From positions 1 through 9,402 of the forward strand of contig UQKY01000060.1 in the NCBI GenBank assembly GCA_900541785.1: a DNA stretch of 9,402 nucleotides, read 5' to 3'. A program made the translations under genes and the position numbers. Of the stretch, positions 6,527-9,402 are shown piece by piece (within the stretch, counting starts at the first letter, position 1; each line of letters begins with the position of its first letter). The notes beneath the pieces were generated by a model. The model was given only the letters and a program-made list of their open reading frames with translations, was not told the origin of the DNA and ran no database searches. The DNA is from an uncultured Collinsella sp. GTDB lineage: Bacteria > Actinomycetota > Coriobacteriia > Coriobacteriales > Coriobacteriaceae.

Positions 6527-6543
6527 GCTTCGACGAGCCTTTT
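6525..6543 (+). terminator. Short hairpin with T-run at the end of the membrane-protein gene
   Basis: AGGCT (6525-6529) and AGCCT (6536-6540) form a five-base-pair stem closed by a six-base loop and followed by TTT. It overlaps the stop codon of the small membrane protein. The stem is short, so this is a weak candidate intrinsic terminator for the higBA unit. Confidence 0.4.
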
Positions 6544-6564
6544 GAGGATGAGGCGAGGGGGCGG

Positions 6565-6816
6565 ATGGGACATGTTGTTCAAGACGGAGTGCGACGCGCG
6601 GGCGGCAAGAAGATCGCGATTCCCATCGGCAAGCAGGACGCGACCGTCTTCCGCAAGGTGATGAGCGCAAAAGACGCCATCTAAGAGTTCGCGCCGGCGC
6701 TAGGGACGGCCGATCAGGAGCGGGCACTGCGTATTGCCCGAGTGCGGGCGAGACGGATGGTGGCGTGGATGATTCGCACTTATCTTCCTTACTTTCGGAT
6801 TATTCACCAAAAATAG
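6565..6816 (+). pseudogene. Reading frame broken by one stop codon, possible gene remnant
   Basis: From an ATG at 6565, preceded by a purine-rich GAGG/GAGGGGG stretch, a 39-residue frame reads through GGKKIAIPIGKQDATVFRKV to TAA at 6682-6684. The same frame then stays open for 43 more codons (ADQERALRIARVRARRMVAW, RTYLPYFRIIHQK) to TAG at 6814-6816. Both parts look protein-like, with charged and amphipathic stretches and a basic helix in the second half. A single nonsense mutation in a gene of about 82 codons would explain this. Equally, the first part may be a real 39-residue peptide. I recognise no family. Confidence 0.3.
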
Positions 6817-7006
6817 CCGTGCGGGCACATCACGAACAATCGCCAAACAAGGCATAAACACGGGCGCGGGGCTTATCGGCTTCGTGCTCTTCTTCGCCAT
6901 AAGAAACGACAACAGCAGAGCGGTTAGCCGAGCGCTAATTTTCGTCTGGAAAGCGAGTGGTATGATTCGACCTACAGGCTTTTCAAACTGAAACGGCGGA
7001 ATTAAC
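6817..7006 (+). promoter_or_regulatory. Intergenic region with extended -10 promoter for the nuclease operon
   Basis: This AT-richer gap holds no convincing gene. TGGTATGAT at 6958-6966 is an extended -10 element (TG, one base, TATGAT). The -35 region is weak (TTTTCG, 6939-6944, 16-base spacer), which extended -10 promoters tolerate. Transcription would start near 6973, about 34 bases before the GIY-YIG gene. The sequence is open in one plus-strand frame for most of its length, but it has no start signal and I do not call it a gene. Confidence 0.45.
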
Positions 7007-7930
7007 ATGGGAAATGCTGTTATAACGCTCAGGGATTTGATGCCGGTGGCGCACCCAGAGAAGACAAAGATCAAATTCAACATGAATGCTGGCGACGTGA
7101 ACGTGCGCGCGTACGACATGCTGCTGAAGGACACCTCGACCCCCGAGAAGACCGATAGCGGCTCGCGATGGTACGAGATGAACGCGTGGAGGAGCGCGAC
7201 GGGACAAGCGAATAACAACCTCAACCATGCGGATTACCTACTCTCGTTCGCACAGTACTACACCTACGGGCCCGAGTACTTCATCTTCGGCGGCATGCAC
7301 AAAGTGGAGAAGGCAGTACCCGAGGTGCTGGGCGGCGTGGGCTACAAGTTGACGCTTCTTCCCGACTACGAGGCCTACATCAAGCGCCTCATCATCAAGT
7401 TGAAGAAGCCTATCGGGCGCGACATCTACAACAAGTTCTACGAGAACACGATGCACGACTTCGAGCCCGTAGTGTACGAGTACTCGATGAGCCTGGGCAA
7501 CGTTGCCCCTTTTCCTGGCTACAAGTACGTGTGCATCGACCACAAGACCTTGCAGGCCGTTATCGCCAGCGTGGGCTCCGACTGGTACTGGGCGCTGGAC
7601 AACGTGAAGGGCGTCTACTGCATCACCGACACCGCGACGGGGAAACTCTACGTGGGTTCGGCCTCGGGCGACAGCAAGAAGGACGCGGGCGCGGACTTGG
7701 GTATCTGGCAGCGCTGGAGCGCCTATGCCAACCCCATGGACCCGACTGGCGGCAACAAGGAGTTCAAGGCCATCGTGGCCGAGCACGGAACTGGGTACAT
7801 CATGGAAAACTTCACCTACTCCATTCTAGAGGTGTGCGACACCAAGATGACCACCGCCGAGGTGTGCGAGCGCGAGAGTCACTGGAAAGACGTGCTTTGC
7901 TCGCGCAAGTTCGGCATGAACTGGAACTAG
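7007..7930 (+). CDS. GIY-YIG nuclease family protein with large N-terminal domain
   Basis: The 307-residue protein ends in a GIY-YIG nuclease domain (about 200-307). Its motif is GVY at 202-204 and YVG at 215-217 within GVYCITDTATGKLYVGSAS. Arg236 in GIWQRWSAY and Glu290 in CERESHWKDVL are the expected catalytic Arg and metal-binding Glu, and the domain closes with FGMNWN. All core catalytic positions are present, so it is probably active on DNA. Residues 1 to about 195 form a separate domain I cannot name. It has NAGDVNVRAYDMLL at 27-40, RWYEMNAWRS near 54-63 and a hydrophobic YFIFGGMHKV at 91-100, and may recognise substrate. The ribosome binding site is weak (GGCGGA). It lies nine bases before an ADP-ribosylglycohydrolase gene. 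GIY-YIG proteins include restriction, homing and repair enzymes, and this sequence alone does not decide among them. Confidence 0.82.
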   Translation: MGNAVITLRDLMPVAHPEKTKIKFNMNAGDVNVRAYDMLLKDTSTPEKTDSGSRWYEMNAWRSATGQANNNLNHADYLLSFAQYYTYGPEYFIFGGMHKVEKAVPEVLGGVGYKLTLLPDYEAYIKRLIIKLKKPIGRDIYNKFYENTMHDFEPVVYEYSMSLGNVAPFPGYKYVCIDHKTLQAVIASVGSDWYWALDNVKGVYCITDTATGKLYVGSASGDSKKDAGADLGIWQRWSAYANPMDPTGGNKEFKAIVAEHGTGYIMENFTYSILEVCDTKMTTAEVCERESHWKDVLCSRKFGMNWN

Positions 7931-7939
7931 GTGCGCGCC

Positions 7940-9043
7940 ATGGGCTTGTTACGGACGGTGAGGGACTGCGTGTACGGCATGGCCGTGGGCGATGCGCTCG
8001 GCGTGCCCTACGAGTTCAGGCCGCGCGGCAGCTTTACCTGCACGGACATGGTGGGCCGCGGCACGCACAACCAGCCTGCGGGCACATGGAGCGACGACAC
8101 GTCCATGGCGCTCGCGCTGTGCGACAGCTACCGCGAGCTGGGCGATATCAATTGCGACGATATCCTCGTCAAGTTCCGCAATTGGATAAACGAAGGCGCA
8201 TACACCGCCGACGGGAACGTCTTCGACTACGGCAACGCCACCAGGCAGGCGCTCGATACGGGTTGCGGGCTCACAAGCGAATACAGCAAGGGCAACGGCT
8301 CGCTCATGCGTTGCCTGCCTATGGTGTTTATGGAATGCTCCGACTGCGACATAAGGGAGGTCAGCGCGATCACCCACGCTACCGACGACTGCTGCCAGGC
8401 CTGCGTGGACATGATCGCCTATGCCCGCGAGGTGCTTTACAGCGGGCACGCCGGCTGCGAGAGTGAGGACAGAGCTGGTGCCAGCGGCGGTTACGTGTGG
8501 GATACTTACCACGCCGCCATCTGGTGCCTAGAACATACCGACAACTACCGCGACTGCGTACTGACCGCCGTGAACCTGGGCGACGATACCGACACCACGG
8601 CTTGCGTGGCCGGTGGATTGGCCGGCATCCTGTACGGATACGAGGGCATTCCGACCGAGTGGTTAGAGGCCTTGCGCGGCAAGGACGTGATTGAGCCTTA
8701 TTTGTTCGGCGGGGCTTACGGTGATGACCTGTGCAGGTTCGTTAAGCGCTTCGAGGATTCGCTGGACGGTCCCACCCGCGACTTCCACGCGTTGGCCCAT
8801 GACATGTTCGGCCTGGGTTGGCACATGGACTGTGGCGAGGCCTTTGCCGGGGCATATCCGCGCTCCGGTACGGCCGAAGGACTGCGAGAGGACATAGACA
8901 CCATAGACGACGTTGGGCTTCTGGGCAGCGGCGTCTTCTCTCGGTGGCGCTATATAACGCACTGGAAGTACGATAGCGTGCCTGATAAGGACGATCTGGA
9001 GTGGTTCAGGCTGGCGCTCGGGAGGCTTCGCGAGCTGGCATAG
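7940..9043 (+). CDS. ADP-ribosylglycohydrolase family protein with extra C-terminal domain
   Basis: The enzyme probably removes ADP-ribose from a modified protein, nucleic acid or small molecule. Residues 1 to about 255 have the ARH/DraG fold signatures: GDALG at 17-21, the metal-binding WSDDTSM at 50-56, GNGSLMR at 118-124, THATDD at 145-150, and the second metal-binding motif NLGDDTDTTACVAGG at 212-226. The remaining 110 residues are an appended domain marked by DFHALAHDMFGLGWH (281-295), GSGVFSRWRYITHW (329-342) and EWFRLALGRL, which is rich in Trp and Phe and unnamed by me. The ATG at 7940 is preferred to a GTG at 7931 because AGGTG, which overlaps the upstream stop, lies six bases before it. 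The nine-base gap implies an operon with the GIY-YIG gene. No terminator is seen after it. Confidence 0.88.
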   Translation: MGLLRTVRDCVYGMAVGDALGVPYEFRPRGSFTCTDMVGRGTHNQPAGTWSDDTSMALALCDSYRELGDINCDDILVKFRNWINEGAYTADGNVFDYGNATRQALDTGCGLTSEYSKGNGSLMRCLPMVFMECSDCDIREVSAITHATDDCCQACVDMIAYAREVLYSGHAGCESEDRAGASGGYVWDTYHAAIWCLEHTDNYRDCVLTAVNLGDDTDTTACVAGGLAGILYGYEGIPTEWLEALRGKDVIEPYLFGGAYGDDLCRFVKRFEDSLDGPTRDFHALAHDMFGLGWHMDCGEAFAGAYPRSGTAEGLREDIDTIDDVGLLGSGVFSRWRYITHWKYDSVPDKDDLEWFRLALGRLRELA

Positions 9044-9139
9044 GGGTGCCGTGATTTGAATCGCTTGCCTGAGGTGGCTGATGCCGACTTAAAGCACGGG
9101 GAGATATACCGCAGCGCTATTGCTTTATTGCCTGAGTGA
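9044..9139 (+). pseudogene. Short in-frame stub after the ADP-ribosylglycohydrolase stop
   Basis: After the TAG at 9041-9043 the same frame stays open for 31 codons to a TGA at 9137-9139. It includes NRLPEVADADLKHGEIYRSA, which looks like real protein. The GEIYRS string resembles the N-terminal part of tyrosine or dual-specificity phosphatases, which I recall only loosely, so this is a weak lead. It may be the start of a truncated downstream gene (a TTG at 9056 is available), a lost C-terminal extension, or chance. Confidence 0.25.
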
Positions 9140-9313
9140 TCTTAGGACCATACCTTTTATTCGATAGCGGGGCGACGGAATCGTCGAACACCATGCGCGC
9201 GCTATCTTCGACGGGCAGCCCCCCCCTCATGGGCATCTTGCAGGTGAGAGGGGTGCGGCTAACGTCGGCCAGAGGCGCGGAAAGGGCGCTTTGGTATCAA
9301 GCTGCAGCCTCAA

Positions 9314-9400
9314 TCACCGCTCCATCTGAACAGGCATCTTCTCAATCCAGTACCAATCTGGCTTACAAACCCCCATTAGCTCCCAGCTAATGAATTTGAG
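9314..9400 (-). CDS. Possible C-terminal end of a gene running in from the right (partial)
   Basis: On the minus strand the frame entering from the window edge reads 28 residues, including SWELMGVCKPDWYWIEKMPV, and stops at TGA (9316-9314). The Trp-rich, charged composition is protein-like. The length is too short to assign a family, and an inverted repeat lies within it, so the call is tentative. Confidence 0.22.
   Translation of the reverse strand, partial: LKFISWELMGVCKPDWYWIEKMPVQMER
9374..9392. repeat. Perfect inverted repeat, 8-bp arms with 3-base loop
   Basis: CATTAGCT and AGCTAATG flank CCC near the right edge. There is no T-run on either side, so a terminator is unlikely. It could be a protein-binding site or part of an element end, but no partner copy is seen in the window. 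Confidence 0.45.
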
Positions 9401-9402
9401 CT

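Larger units (their letters stand above)
9140..9402. other. Terminal region without an identifiable gene
   Basis: I cannot name a gene here. On the minus strand a frame is open from 9296 to a TAG at 9117-9119 and contains PVEDSARMVFDDSVAPLSNK and KRYGPKITQAIKQ, which read like protein but lack a start signal. A run of eight C at 9219-9226 lies inside it. The opposing plus-strand frame (9136-9390) is Ser/Ala-rich and looks like an antisense shadow. The stretch may be the edge of a mobile element or decayed DNA. Confidence 0.4.

Noticed and set aside
6700..7224. 174-codon minus-strand frame across the intergenic region and the GIY-YIG start
   Set aside because: It overlaps the N-terminus of the GIY-YIG gene and has no convincing start signal. 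The minus-strand translation is hydrophobic and Pro/Ser-rich like other shadows, though the part over 6817-7006 cannot be fully excluded.
7531..8466. 311-codon plus-strand frame overlapping two genes
   Set aside because: Its Arg/His/Gln-rich composition is typical of an out-of-frame reading of high-GC genes. It spans the boundary of the GIY-YIG and ARH genes.
1..9402. CRISPR array, tRNA, rRNA or insertion sequence
   Set aside because: No regularly spaced repeats, no tRNA cloverleaf motif and no transposase or paired terminal inverted repeats were seen by eye on either strand.

Overview
The window is high-GC bacterial DNA with closely packed genes. It looks like a Gram-positive actinobacterium that makes diaminopimelate (DAP) by the acetylase branch. 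My best guess is a gut Coriobacteriia lineage such as Collinsella, judged from protein style and gene content and not from any marker gene.

Left half (about 80-4200). Three genes on the minus strand form a lysine/DAP operon in the order lysA-dapA, dapB, dapH. LysA and DapA are encoded in one uninterrupted frame of 769 codons, yet a strong internal ribosome binding site sits just before the DapA part. The operon is preceded by a clear lysine riboswitch (about 3981-4140, minus strand), so lysine should switch off its own synthesis. A plus-strand gene of the M20 amidohydrolase family starts divergently from the same intergenic region. Because DapH makes an N-acetylated intermediate, this M20 enzyme is a good candidate for the missing N-acetyl-DAP deacetylase. 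A possible 3' end of another plus-strand gene lies at bases 1-39, convergent with dapH.

Middle (about 5480-6530). A HigB/HigA-type toxin-antitoxin pair has its own -10 box and a cluster of alternating half-sites that looks like an operator. A small membrane protein of unknown function follows.

Right part (about 6530-9402). This resembles an accessory region. It holds a broken reading frame, an intergenic stretch with an extended -10 promoter, and a tight two-gene unit: a GIY-YIG nuclease-family protein and an ADP-ribosylglycohydrolase with an added C-terminal domain. After it come a short in-frame stub and about 260 bases with fragments of open frames on the minus strand, a run of eight C, and a perfect inverted repeat, but no gene I can name.

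The strongest points are the riboswitch, the lysA-dapA fusion with its internal start, and the link between DapH and the divergent M20 gene. The nuclease plus ADP-ribosylglycohydrolase pair is the best candidate for an undescribed system, but its function is not visible from sequence alone.
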